Assembly: GCA_937904535.1 (NCBI GenBank)
Contig: CALELC010000354.1
Span: 1-12,210, forward strand
Source: an uncultured Planctomycetaceae bacterium
GTDB taxonomy: Bacteria > Planctomycetota > Planctomycetia > Pirellulales > Pirellulaceae
Reading direction: 5' to 3'
DNA length: 12,210 nucleotides
Shown here piece by piece: positions 1 through 6,534 of this stretch. How positions within the stretch are numbered: position 1 is the first letter of the stretch; each line of letters begins with the position of its first letter. Both the position numbers and the translations under genes were made by a program. A model generated the notes under the pieces. It saw nothing but the letters and a program-made list of their open reading frames with translations. It did no database searches and had not been told where the DNA came from.

Positions 1-131
1 TCGGCGCTGCCGCGGTCAAATCCCGCCCAAAATGCCGGTTCGCTGACCGCCACGCATCCCATCCGGGCCAGCGTGGCATAGTCGTCAGTGATGCGCGAAA
101 CCATGTGAATGTGCGGGTCGATGTAGTCCAT
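1..131 (-). CDS. TatD-like metal-dependent hydrolase, N-terminal fragment (runs off the left edge)
   Basis: Only the first 43 codons are inside the window; the gene continues past base 1. The translation begins MDYIDPHIHMVSRITDDYAT and continues with a Met-Gly-Cys-Val-Ala-Val-Ser-Glu-Pro-Ala-Phe-Trp stretch. The HxH pair (His7, His9) at the end of the first beta strand is the metal-binding signature of TatD/amidohydrolase-superfamily TIM barrels. The SRxTDDY and EPAFW segments resemble the TatD-like hydrolase encoded in ebo-type clusters (that comparison is from memory). The enzyme would be a cytoplasmic metal-dependent hydrolase; its substrate cannot be deduced. The ATG at 131-129 is chosen because the HxH then sits at the usual distance from the N-terminus. 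No clear Shine-Dalgarno site precedes it. It lies 68 bp downstream of the small gene at 200-502 on the same strand, so the two may be cotranscribed. Confidence 0.75.
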   Translation of the reverse strand, partial: MDYIDPHIHMVSRITDDYATLARMGCVAVSEPAFWAGFDRGSA

Positions 132-199
132 AGCCGAAGTTTTCAGGTGAAACGAGGACGCTGTGGGGCGTGAGCGATTGGGCGAGGCAAAGGGACGCG

Positions 200-502
200 T
201 TACAGTCCAAAACGCTCGCGCCAGTCCGGTTCATAGGGCCGCGAGAACAGCTGCTGGAGCGTCGCGGCGCGTTGGCCGGAGGCGGTGGCGCCGCTGAGCA
301 AGCTTCCGATCGCCTCTTCGACGCGAGCGCGGCGGGGATCGCTCGGCAGCGACGGACTCGCGGGCGTCGGTTCCGCTTCGCCAGCGGATTCGGTGGACGC
401 GGCAGCCGCGCGGTCGATGCGATCGAGGATCGCCGCGACCTCGATCAATTTGGCGCGGAGCGAGAGAAAGGTTTCGTCAAAGATGCGATCGGCCTGTGCC
501 AC
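200..502 (-). CDS. Small conserved-looking hypothetical protein (100 aa)
   Basis: I do not recognise this family. The protein has a helical N-terminal half (residues about 1-35, with FLSLRAKLIEVAAILDRIDR, a likely amphipathic or coiled-coil helix). A linker rich in Ala, Ser, Glu and Pro follows (about 36-55). The C-terminal part (about 56-100) contains RRARVEEAIGSLLSG and ends PYEPDWRERFGL. There is no signal peptide, membrane segment or cysteine motif. The start is a GTG at 502-500, the only usable start near the N-terminus. The frame stays open upstream into the end of the GNAT gene, so a longer form with an unusual start cannot be excluded. It lies between the GNAT gene (61 bp upstream) and the TatD-like gene (68 bp downstream), all on the minus strand. 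Coding status is supported by this ordered spacing and the plausible helix pattern, not by homology. Confidence 0.6.
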   Translation of the reverse strand: MAQADRIFDETFLSLRAKLIEVAAILDRIDRAAAASTESAGEAEPTPASPSLPSDPRRARVEEAIGSLLSGATASGQRAATLQQLFSRPYEPDWRERFGL

Positions 503-563
503 GGCAGCGGTCTCGTTGGTGTCGCAAGGAAGCGGAGGGAACGATTGGATCGTAACGCGCCAG

Positions 564-1118
564 CTAGTGCATCGCCACCTCGCCGGCTTTGTAAACCACG
601 CGCGCCCGCCGCAGCCCCAGTCGCTCGTAAAGCCGCACGGCAGCGGTGTTATCGGTCGTGACTTCCAGATGCAAACGGGTCAACCCGACCGAGCGGAACC
701 CGCGGGCAGCCATGTGCAGCAGCAGCGTCCCCAGGCCATGGCCGCGATGTAGGGGACACACCCCCAGATTCTGGATTGCTCCCCAGCCATCGCCACGCAA
801 TCCCTGCACGGTGCCGATCGGCTCAGGGCCGGTGGCCGGATTCTGATACCGCAGCAACCACGTTGCTTCAGGGACAAACCCGCTGCGGCGCGTGATTTCG
901 CGCATCAGCCGCAGGCAGCCGTCGTGTCGCCCGAGACACGGAAACACATTTACGTCGAGTTCGCGGCGAAAGCTTTGGTACTTGGCGAGGGCGTGTTCGC
1001 GAATCAGTCCGTCATCGTACGGCACCAGTTGGTAACCGGCAGGGCAGGGCGGGGCGGCAAATAGCGGCTGTTCGAGATCCAACTCCATCCGGAAGCGTTT
1101 GAAATAGGTCATCCCCAT
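564..1118 (-). CDS. GNAT-family N-acetyltransferase
   Basis: A 184-residue protein with a GNAT acetyl-CoA-binding core. Motif A is visible at residues 117-134: a beta strand (NLGVCP) followed by RGHGLGTLLL, which fits the (Q/R)xxGx(G/A) pyrophosphate-binding loop. It is followed by LHLEVTTDNTAAVRLYERLG (149-168), the typical motif B with the conserved Asn and Tyr. The N-terminal half (TYFKRFRMELDL and YQSFRRELDVNVFPCLG) resembles a group of GNATs common in planctomycetes (from memory). The acyl acceptor is unknown. The ATG at 1118-1116 is preferred, with another ATG two codons on at 1112. The open frame extends upstream to a GTG at 1265, but those 49 residues look non-coding and the conserved region starts at TYFKR. 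It is divergent from miaA, with about 170 bp between the starts, and is probably first of the leftward gene group. Confidence 0.85.
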   Translation of the reverse strand: MGMTYFKRFRMELDLEQPLFAAPPCPAGYQLVPYDDGLIREHALAKYQSFRRELDVNVFPCLGRHDGCLRLMREITRRSGFVPEATWLLRYQNPATGPEPIGTVQGLRGDGWGAIQNLGVCPLHRGHGLGTLLLHMAARGFRSVGLTRLHLEVTTDNTAAVRLYERLGLRRARVVYKAGEVAMH

Positions 1119-1292
1119 GGTGATCGTCTCGGCAGCATGAGCGAACAATCTCTCGTGGACACATCTTGGCGGACGCTGCTGCAAGGATACCATGGAATGC
1201 CTGAATCGCCTCACAATTACCTGATCATCAAGCTCACTCCGGTGCTGGATTAGGGCCAGCGGCACGTTTCGACGCGTCCCCGATTTTTCTTG

Positions 1293-2369
1293 ATGGATCC
1301 TACCGACTCTGCCGACCCTTTGCCTGCTCGCGACTTGTCAGCTCCTTCTGAATCAACGGCTTCCTCGGTAGCGATCCCAGCTGAGTTGATCCGCCAGGCA
1401 TCTGCGACTGCTCCGTCGACCGCCGAGGTGTTTCCACCGATCGATGGCGACGTTGTCGTCTTGACCGGCCCAACCGCCAGCGGCAAATCAGGAGTCGCGC
1501 TCCAAGTGGCCGAAGCGATCGGGGCGGAAATCATTTCCATCGACTCGATCGCCGTTTATCGGGGGATGGATATCGGCACCGCCAAAGCTTCGCCAGCCGA
1601 TCGGCAGCGGGTGCCGCACCATTTGCTGGATGTCGCTTCGCCCACTGAGTCCTACAGTGTTGCGGCCTATTTGAGTGCTGCCTGGCGGGCGATCGAGGAG
1701 ATCCGCGAGCGCGGGCGGATTCCGCTGCTGGTCGGAGGGACACCCATGTATCTCAAGGGCCTGCTGCACGGTTTCGATCCCGGCCCGCCAGCGGACTGGG
1801 AGTTTCGCCGCTCGGTCGAGGCGGACATCGCCCAGTACGGTCCCGAGGCGCTGCACGCGCGGCTGTGGCAGGTCGATCCGCTGTCGGCCCACCGCTTGTC
1901 GCCAAGCGACACCCGCCGGGTCACCCGTGCGCTGGAAGTTGCCTATCTGACCGGCCAACCGCTCAGCCATCGCCAGTTGCAGTTCGAACAGCCTGCCGCA
2001 CAGCCTCAAGGGCGAGCATTCGTGATCCATTGGCCGCGACCAGTGCTACACCGCCGGATCGCCGAGCGGGTTCAGGCGATGTTTGCGCAGGGCCTGGTGG
2101 AAGAAGTCGCCCGGTTGATCGAGGGGCCGACGCCACTGAGTCGCACGGCGAGCATCGCGGTTGGCTACCGCGAAGTGCTAGCACTGCTGCGCGGCGAGCT
2201 CGATTTGCCGGCGACGATTGAAGCGGTAATCGCTCACACGCGGCAATTAGCTCGTCGCCAGGAAACGTGGTTGAGGAGCCTGCAAGGGCTGCACCGGCTT
2301 GAGGTGAGTCAGGACGCCGAACTCGAACAATTGCCGGCGCGGATTCTCGAGCGGCTGACGAACGCCTAA
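1293..2369 (+). CDS. miaA: tRNA dimethylallyltransferase MiaA
   Basis: MiaA transfers a dimethylallyl group from DMAPP to N6 of A37 in tRNAs that read codons starting with U. This is the first step towards ms2i6A. The P-loop GPTASGKS is at residues 59-66. The catalytic Asp segment IDSIAVYRGMDIGTAK is at 83-98 (Asp84 by comparison with E. coli). GGTPMYLKGLL is at 148-158, GYREVLALLRGEL at 291-303, and the C-terminal signature TRQLARRQETWLR at 316-328. The protein is 358 aa, against about 300-320 for most family members. The excess is a roughly 45-residue N-terminal extension rich in Ser, Ala, Thr and Pro. The ATG at 1293 is used; a TTG precedes it at 1290. A GTG at 1428 would give a protein of usual length starting just before the P-loop strand, so the start is uncertain while the function is not. 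It is convergent with fdxA. Confidence 0.95.
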   Translation: MDPTDSADPLPARDLSAPSESTASSVAIPAELIRQASATAPSTAEVFPPIDGDVVVLTGPTASGKSGVALQVAEAIGAEIISIDSIAVYRGMDIGTAKASPADRQRVPHHLLDVASPTESYSVAAYLSAAWRAIEEIRERGRIPLLVGGTPMYLKGLLHGFDPGPPADWEFRRSVEADIAQYGPEALHARLWQVDPLSAHRLSPSDTRRVTRALEVAYLTGQPLSHRQLQFEQPAAQPQGRAFVIHWPRPVLHRRIAERVQAMFAQGLVEEVARLIEGPTPLSRTASIAVGYREVLALLRGELDLPATIEAVIAHTRQLARRQETWLRSLQGLHRLEVSQDAELEQLPARILERLTNA

Positions 2370-2393
2370 ACGTTCGCACCCCATCCCTCGTTC

Positions 2394-2505
2394 GAGTCCA
2401 GACTTCAGCCTGCCGCCGTTGGAGTTCAGGATTCAGCCTGCCGCCGTTGGAGTTCAGGCTTTAGCCTGTTTGGGTTGGATTCCAACCTGCTGCCTGCGCC
2501 CAAGC
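2394..2505. repeat. 28-bp tandem repeat, three clear units plus one degenerate
   Basis: Units run 2394-2421, 2422-2449 and 2450-2477, with a decayed fourth at 2478-2505. By eye, units 1 and 2 match at 25 of 28 positions, units 2 and 3 at 21, and units 1 and 4 at 17. Each clear unit starts GAGTYCAG and holds an AGCCTG core. In unit 3 the core is the perfect palindrome CAGGCT-TT-AGCCTG (2455-2468), so its transcript could form a tight hairpin on either strand. The array fills most of the gap between convergent miaA and fdxA, where it could help end transcription from both sides. There is no coding sequence in it. Confidence 0.85.
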
Positions 2506-2533
2506 TCCCCGCACCCCCCGCCTAATTCACGCT

Positions 2534-2812
2534 CTACTGATCGGCCAACGGAGTTTTCTTCTCCGTGATCACCTCACACTGCGGAGCCTGTTCCGCATTG
2601 ATCTGGATATACCGCTTCCATTCTTCGGGAACGTTATCTTCGTGGTAGATCGCTTCGACAGGGCATTCCGGCACGCAGGCTTCGCAGTCAATGCATTCAT
2701 CCGGGTGGATGTACAGCATCTGTTCGCCTTCGTAGAAGCATTCCACCGGGCAGACGACCACACAGTCGGTGTACTTGCAACCATCACAGGGCTGGGTAAC
2801 CACATGCGCCAT
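2534..2812 (-). CDS. fdxA: Seven-iron ferredoxin ([3Fe-4S][4Fe-4S], FdI type)
   Basis: A 92-residue soluble electron carrier closely resembling Azotobacter ferredoxin I over its first 85 residues. Conserved segments include CDGCKYTDCVVVCPVECFYEG, cut here as CDGCKYTDC plus VVCPVECFYEG, then HPDECIDCEACVPECPVEAI. Cysteines are at 9, 12, 17, 21, 25, 40, 43, 46 and 50. By analogy with FdI, Cys9, Cys17 and Cys50 bind the 3Fe-4S cluster; Cys21, Cys40, Cys43 and Cys46 bind the 4Fe-4S cluster; Cys12 and Cys25 are the non-ligand cysteines. The C-terminus ITEKKTPLADQ matches the family but stops earlier than the 106-residue FdI. The ATG at 2812-2810 is preceded by an AAAAAGG stretch that may act as a Shine-Dalgarno site. 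It is monocistronic between convergent miaA and divergent rlmI. Its redox partner cannot be told from here. Confidence 0.95.
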   Translation of the reverse strand: MAHVVTQPCDGCKYTDCVVVCPVECFYEGEQMLYIHPDECIDCEACVPECPVEAIYHEDNVPEEWKRYIQINAEQAPQCEVITEKKTPLADQ

Positions 2813-2842
2813 TACGAAAACCTTTTTGATGCTGAGATCATG

Positions 2843-2906
2843 ACTGGAGGACAGGGCAACGGCTTGCCCTGTGCACTATCGGCCATCGCAGCCCTTGGGC
2901 TCCAGT
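2843..2906. other. Inverted-repeat region between divergent fdxA and rlmI
   Basis: A perfect 9-bp stem, ACAGGGCAA (2851-2859) with TTGCCCTGT (2864-2872), closes a four-base CGGC loop. A 7-bp outer pair, ACTGGAG (2843-2849) with CTCCAGT (2900-2906), encloses it. A smaller AGCCC-TT-GGGCT hairpin (2890-2901) partly overlaps the outer right arm, so the two folds compete. The region lies 31 bp upstream of the fdxA start and 86 bp upstream of the rlmI start. It could be a leader structure, a processing site or an operator. No U-tract follows, so a simple intrinsic terminator is unlikely. The function is unknown. Confidence 0.5.
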
Positions 2907-2991
2907 GGAGGTAGGGACATTTGGCCGCTGATTCGCTACCGTTTCCCAAATCGCTGTTGTTTACGCCCTCTGTTGACTGAGCCTAATCATC

Positions 2992-4206
2992 GTGTCCGTG
3001 ACACCCTCCACCGTTGACCAGCCCACCTATCTGGCGGTCAAGCCTTCACGTCAATTTCCGTTTCTGGCGCGACATCCGTGGGTGCATCTGAGTTCCCTGG
3101 CGCAGGATGGTGCCGATCTGGAGGCCGGGCAGGTTGTCGATTTAACCGGTCCCGATGGGCAGTGGATCGCGCGTGGCTTGGTCAATCCTCACAGCCGGCT
3201 GCGGATTCGCTTGTATTCATGGAATCGAGAGGAGTCGCTGACGGGCGAGTTTTTTCAGCGGCGGATCGACCAGGCGCTGGCGCGGCGGGCGCTGAGCGGG
3301 GGAACTCCCGCCGATGGAGCCCAGCGTTTGATCTTCAGCGAATCCGATGGGCTCAGCGGACTGGTCGTCGATCGCTATGCCGATTATCTCAGCGTGCAGA
3401 TCACGGCTGGAGGACTGGATCGGCATCGCGATCTGATTCTCGACCACCTGCAGAACGTGGTTCAGCCGAGCGGAATTTGCCTTCGCGTCGATGAAAAGAC
3501 GGCGGCCCATGAAGGGATTCCGCAAACGGATCAATGGGTGCGAGGAACGCCGCCCGCAGCGCCGGTGGTGTTTATGCAAAACGGTTTGCAATGGACCGTC
3601 GATTTGCTCTCGGGGCAAAAGACCGGTACCTACCTCGATCAACAAGCCAATCATGCCGCGGCTGCCAAATATCTTCGTGGGCGGCGGGTGCTGGACGTGT
3701 GTTGTTATGTTGGCGGTTTTGGGTTGGTCGCCGCTGCGAATGGTGCCAGCGAGGTGGTTGGGATCGACGCTAGTCAGAAGGCGCTCGATGCCGCGGCAGA
3801 ACATGCGCGTCGCAATGGAATCAGCAACGTCAGCTTTATCAAAACCGACTGCTTTGATTATCTGCAGCAGGCTGCTCAGCGAGGAGAAACCTTTGATGCC
3901 GTCGTGCTGGATCCACCGCGATTTGCCGGTTCGCGGCATCAAATCGATACCGCTCTGCGAGCTTACCAGAAGCTCAATTCGGCGGCGGTGCAACTCCTGC
4001 CACCGGGTGGAGTGTTGGTCACAAACAGCTGCTCGGGACGTGTGTCACGCAGCGATTTTCTGAATGTGCTTTCAGACGTTGCACGCCGCACCGGACGACA
4101 CATCAGTATTTTAGAAAGCCGCGGGGCCTCACCGGATCACCCCATCTCGGTATCGTGTCCCGAGACCGACTACCTCAAATGCATGATTTGCGAGGTTGCC
4201 TCGTAA
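2992..4206 (+). CDS. rlmI: RlmI-type 23S rRNA (cytosine-C5)-methyltransferase
   Basis: This SAM-dependent RNA methyltransferase belongs to the RlmI/YccW family, which in E. coli makes m5C1962 in 23S rRNA. At 404 aa it is close to the E. coli length. Residues about 12-80 form a PUA-like RNA-binding domain (RQFPFLARHPWVHLSSL, then GQVVDLTGPDGQWIARGLVN). A central region (about 110-220) includes SESDGLSGLVVDRYADYLSVQ and the family signature GQKTGTYLDQQANH (208-221). The Rossmann methyltransferase domain has motif I VLDVCCYVGGFG (233-244), an acidic residue ending strand 2 (VVGID, 255-259) and motif IV LDPPRF (306-311). Motif VI is NSCSG (345-349), with Cys347 as the probable catalytic nucleophile by analogy. 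The start is a GTG at 2992 without an obvious ribosome site. Exact target specificity in this organism is inferred. Confidence 0.88.
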   Translation: MSVTPSTVDQPTYLAVKPSRQFPFLARHPWVHLSSLAQDGADLEAGQVVDLTGPDGQWIARGLVNPHSRLRIRLYSWNREESLTGEFFQRRIDQALARRALSGGTPADGAQRLIFSESDGLSGLVVDRYADYLSVQITAGGLDRHRDLILDHLQNVVQPSGICLRVDEKTAAHEGIPQTDQWVRGTPPAAPVVFMQNGLQWTVDLLSGQKTGTYLDQQANHAAAAKYLRGRRVLDVCCYVGGFGLVAAANGASEVVGIDASQKALDAAAEHARRNGISNVSFIKTDCFDYLQQAAQRGETFDAVVLDPPRFAGSRHQIDTALRAYQKLNSAAVQLLPPGGVLVTNSCSGRVSRSDFLNVLSDVARRTGRHISILESRGASPDHPISVSCPETDYLKCMICEVAS

Positions 4207-4212
4207 ATAAAA

Positions 4213-4242
4213 TTTTCGGTTTTTCAACCAGATCTGTATAAT
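4213..4242 (+). promoter_or_regulatory. Candidate sigma70-type promoter for the FHA-domain gene
   Basis: A perfect TATAAT -10 box is at 4237-4242, directly preceded by TG. The best upstream hexamer is weak: TTTTCG at 4213-4218 with an 18-bp spacer, or TTCGGT at 4215-4220 with 16 bp. It lies just after the rlmI stop. Transcription from it would leave a leader of about 150 nt before the FHA start at 4402. The only evidence is the motif. Confidence 0.4.
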
Positions 4243-4387
4243 GGCACCGCAACACACGCGTTATCGTTACATTCTGGCGCTACAGTGGCAGGTGAGACGT
4301 GTTGATGTGATGCTGCTGACGCCACCCTGCTGACAGTGATGGGTACTGTACGGTCGTAACCAACTCATCTGCAACTTTTCAACATTT

Positions 4388-4394
4388 GGCGGAG
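4388..4394 (+). promoter_or_regulatory. Shine-Dalgarno site of the FHA-domain gene
   Basis: GGCGGAG ends seven bases before the ATG at 4402. It is one of the few convincing ribosome-binding sites in this window and supports that start. Confidence 0.65.
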
Positions 4395-4401
4395 TCCCCG
4401 A

Positions 4402-5082
4402 ATGACGGGTATCACGATCAAAATCCTGCATGGTGCTGACCGCGGGAAGGTCTTCCATGACTTGACTCCACCAGTGACCATTGGCCGGGAAGAGGGCAAC
4501 TCAATCCAACTCAGCGATGACCGTGTCAGCCGCTGTCATCTGAAAATCCAACGTGATAACGATCGCTTGGTGCTAACCGATGTCGGCAGTACCAACGGGA
4601 CCAAGGTCAATGGCGACGAATGTCACCTGAAGATTCTCCGGCACGGTGACCTGATTACCGCCGGCAAAACCTTGATGCTGGTCGGTACCGAGGAGCAGAT
4701 TGCAGCTCGGATCGCCTCAATCACTATGTCTCGGGCTAAAGAGGGCAACTCAGAAGTGCTCGCCCCTCTGGGCTCACCAGATTCCGGCGGCTCACCCATC
4801 GCAACGCCGCGGCCCGACATTGCGGTGCTGCCAGAACTGGCACCGCCACCATTGCCGGCTGGCCTCAGGGTAGCTCAGGCCGCCGAGCTACGCGACCTTT
4901 TGCTCTATTTTCAGGATCGGCTGCATAAGCTGATCGAGGCTGCCAGGATCGAAGAGCCTCATGTCAGTGGCAATGAGCGATTTGAAGGCCAAGTAACCTT
5001 CAAGCTAGCCGATTGGCATCAACTATTGGATGTTCAGGTTCGGCTGGCAGAATTGACTCGCGAGATCGACGATCCCGCTTAG
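4402..5082 (+). CDS. FHA-domain protein with a helical C-terminal region
   Basis: A 226-residue cytoplasmic protein with an N-terminal forkhead-associated domain (residues about 4-96), a phosphothreonine-binding module. Its signature residues are all present: Gly28-Arg29, Ser43-Arg44-x-His46, and the loop GSTNGT (62-67) followed by Asn70-Gly71. A linker rich in Pro, Ser and Gly follows (about 112-152), including PELAPPPLPAG. The C-terminal segment (about 155-226) is predicted helical (VAQAAELRDLLLYFQDRLHKL and WHQLLDVQVRLAELTREID) and I do not recognise it. There is no membrane segment or catalytic domain, so it is probably an adaptor in Ser/Thr kinase signalling, which is plentiful in planctomycetes. 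No kinase or phosphatase gene is nearby. It has its own candidate promoter and is convergent with the DUF1598 gene. Confidence 0.92.
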   Translation: MTGITIKILHGADRGKVFHDLTPPVTIGREEGNSIQLSDDRVSRCHLKIQRDNDRLVLTDVGSTNGTKVNGDECHLKILRHGDLITAGKTLMLVGTEEQIAARIASITMSRAKEGNSEVLAPLGSPDSGGSPIATPRPDIAVLPELAPPPLPAGLRVAQAAELRDLLLYFQDRLHKLIEAARIEEPHVSGNERFEGQVTFKLADWHQLLDVQVRLAELTREIDDPA

Positions 5083-5103
5083 GCGGCAGCAGGCGCTGCC
5101 GCC
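5082..5103. terminator. Hairpin at the FHA stop codon, possible bidirectional terminator
   Basis: A perfect 9-bp stem, GGCGGCAGC (5082-5090) with GCTGCCGCC (5095-5103) and loop AGGC, begins on the last base of the FHA TAG stop. It sits between convergent genes. It lacks a T-tract on either side, so it is at best an unusual intrinsic terminator or an RNA-stabilising 3' hairpin. Confidence 0.5.
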
Positions 5104-5114
5104 AGTTCAGAGCA

Positions 5115-5137
5115 CGAGCAGGGTGAATTGCTGCTCG
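5115..5137. terminator. Second hairpin in the FHA/DUF1598 convergent gap
   Basis: A perfect 7-bp stem, CGAGCAG (5115-5121) with CTGCTCG (5131-5137), closes a 9-base loop. It ends three bases beyond the 3' end of the DUF1598 gene. With the hairpin at 5082-5103 it fills nearly the whole 57-bp gap. There is no T-tract. Confidence 0.4.
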
Positions 5138-5139
5138 GA

Positions 5140-6534
5140 TCAGTCCCACCACCACTGGCCTTCGGCCAGGTGTGCCGGAGCGGCGAGTTGCTTCACGGCG
5201 TCCGACGCACCGTCGGTCTCGCTGGTCAAGCGGTCACTGCGGAGCGCTTGTCGGGGCTGCATGTGGATGCCACCGCCGAGCGGCGTCAGCAGCGTATTGC
5301 CTTTCCACACCGCATTGACGGCTGTCTCGACTTGAGCCGGTGCGCCGTGGGTTTCGATCGGGAAACGTGATTCGTCGCCAAACACGGCCAGTGACCATTC
5401 GGCTTGCCCGTAGAAATCTTGCTGCTGAATGTAGGCCGCAGCGATCGAAGCGTCGATCAAGTTTCGCAGTTCCGCATAAACCGGCACTCGCTCGGCAATC
5501 GCGGCGTAGTTCTTGGTGAAATCGCTGCAGAAGGCCTCGCTGGCACGGTTGACCCTGCCGCCGCCGGCGCGATTACCTGCCCCGTCGACTCGTTCGCTTT
5601 CACCGACCAGTTTGACACCGCGATCGTTGAGCTTCATCGCTAAGCCATCTTCGCTGACCGTGACGCCTTCGTAGTTGGGCACAAAGTACCAGCGTTCCAT
5701 GGCATTGGCCGAACCCTGAGCGGCGGTGCTGCGCTCGACGTAGCTCTGCATCGGAATCGGCAAACGTTCCAATCCGATTCCGATCAATTTCATCCGGTAG
5801 TCGGCTTCAACGAGCACGCGAGCGAAGTTGGTTGCCTGCGGAACCCCTTTTAAGGTGACCGTCTGCAAGCCAAGGTTTTGCTTCAGGGCGTTGGCGAGCA
5901 CACGGGCATCACCGGGCTGGACGCGGCCGCGGACCGAAGCCAAGAACTGCTGCATCCGAGCCAGGCCTTCCGGAGTCGGATCGATCGAAACGCTGATCAC
6001 GCTGGTCGGTTTGGTGCCGGGAGCATAGGCTCGCAGGGCCGTGACCATGTCTTCAAGCTGGACGATCGGCTGTCCGGTCTTCAGGCCCAGGTAGCGTCCC
6101 ATAGGATCGCGGAAGGCGCCTTCGGCAGGTCCGGCAACGACGATATCGCGGCTTTCGGGATAGAAGAACACGTACTGGATGCCGGTTAGTCCCGCCATCG
6201 ACAGCATTTCATCGCTGGGGCGTTCGCCGCGTTCAATCGCTTCTGCGACCGCTTGTTCCAGGCGAGTGAGCGAGACTTTGCGGAGTTGCGATGGCTGCAT
6301 CACTTCGGCGTTTCGAGCCTGCCGCGCTGCCATCATCCGTTCTTGAGCGATCCGCGGATCGAGCCGCGTGGTCCGCAACACTCCCGAAGCATCGATTTCG
6401 ACACCAGCGATCGGTTGCGAGAACGGCGGATCCTCGTCATCGCCGCCCCCATTGTCCTGGGCCGACACTTGTCCGCATAAGGTGAGGGAACAGAGGATTG
6501 CGAGACTAAGCCCGAATACGTGATGCAATTTCAT
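5140..6534 (-). CDS. Secreted DUF1598-type protein of unknown function
   Basis: A 464-residue protein that I recognise as a member of DUF1598, a family known to me from planctomycetes with no assigned function. Residues 1-25 form a Sec signal peptide: MKLHHVF, a hydrophobic core GLSLAILCSLTLC, then a VSA cleavage site before Gln26. The LTLC segment is not a proper lipobox, so it is probably not a lipoprotein. An acidic Gly-rich stretch follows (about 27-35), then the conserved body with QPIAGVEIDASGVLRT, TGIQYVFFYPESRDIVVAGPAEGAF, a central NFARVLVEADYRMKLIGIGLE and RWYFVPNYEGV. The C-terminal part contains Gly-rich loops and ends GQWWWD. The ATG at 6534 is chosen because it starts the signal peptide; a TTG lies five codons upstream at 6549. 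It is likely exported across the cytoplasmic membrane. It lies downstream of dnaE, separated by 270 bp. Confidence 0.9.
   Translation of the reverse strand: MKLHHVFGLSLAILCSLTLCGQVSAQDNGGGDDEDPPFSQPIAGVEIDASGVLRTTRLDPRIAQERMMAARQARNAEVMQPSQLRKVSLTRLEQAVAEAIERGERPSDEMLSMAGLTGIQYVFFYPESRDIVVAGPAEGAFRDPMGRYLGLKTGQPIVQLEDMVTALRAYAPGTKPTSVISVSIDPTPEGLARMQQFLASVRGRVQPGDARVLANALKQNLGLQTVTLKGVPQATNFARVLVEADYRMKLIGIGLERLPIPMQSYVERSTAAQGSANAMERWYFVPNYEGVTVSEDGLAMKLNDRGVKLVGESERVDGAGNRAGGGRVNRASEAFCSDFTKNYAAIAERVPVYAELRNLIDASIAAAYIQQQDFYGQAEWSLAVFGDESRFPIETHGAPAQVETAVNAVWKGNTLLTPLGGGIHMQPRQALRSDRLTSETDGASDAVKQLAAPAHLAEGQWWWD

Noticed and set aside
170..752. Two plus-strand open frames (170-661 and 285-752)
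   Set aside because: They overlap each other and are antisense to the small gene and the GNAT gene. Their products are low-complexity Arg, Ala and Gly-rich sequences.
2394..2505. CRISPR-like reading of the 28-bp repeat
   Set aside because: The units are directly adjacent with no spacers between them, and no cas gene is in the window.
2642..2914. A 90-codon plus-strand open frame across fdxA and its upstream region
   Set aside because: It is antisense to the ferredoxin, whose nine cysteines fix the true frame, and its 3' part crosses the inverted-repeat region.
3217..3993. A 258-codon open frame on the minus strand
   Set aside because: It is antisense to the methyltransferase gene, whose catalytic motifs are intact on the other strand.
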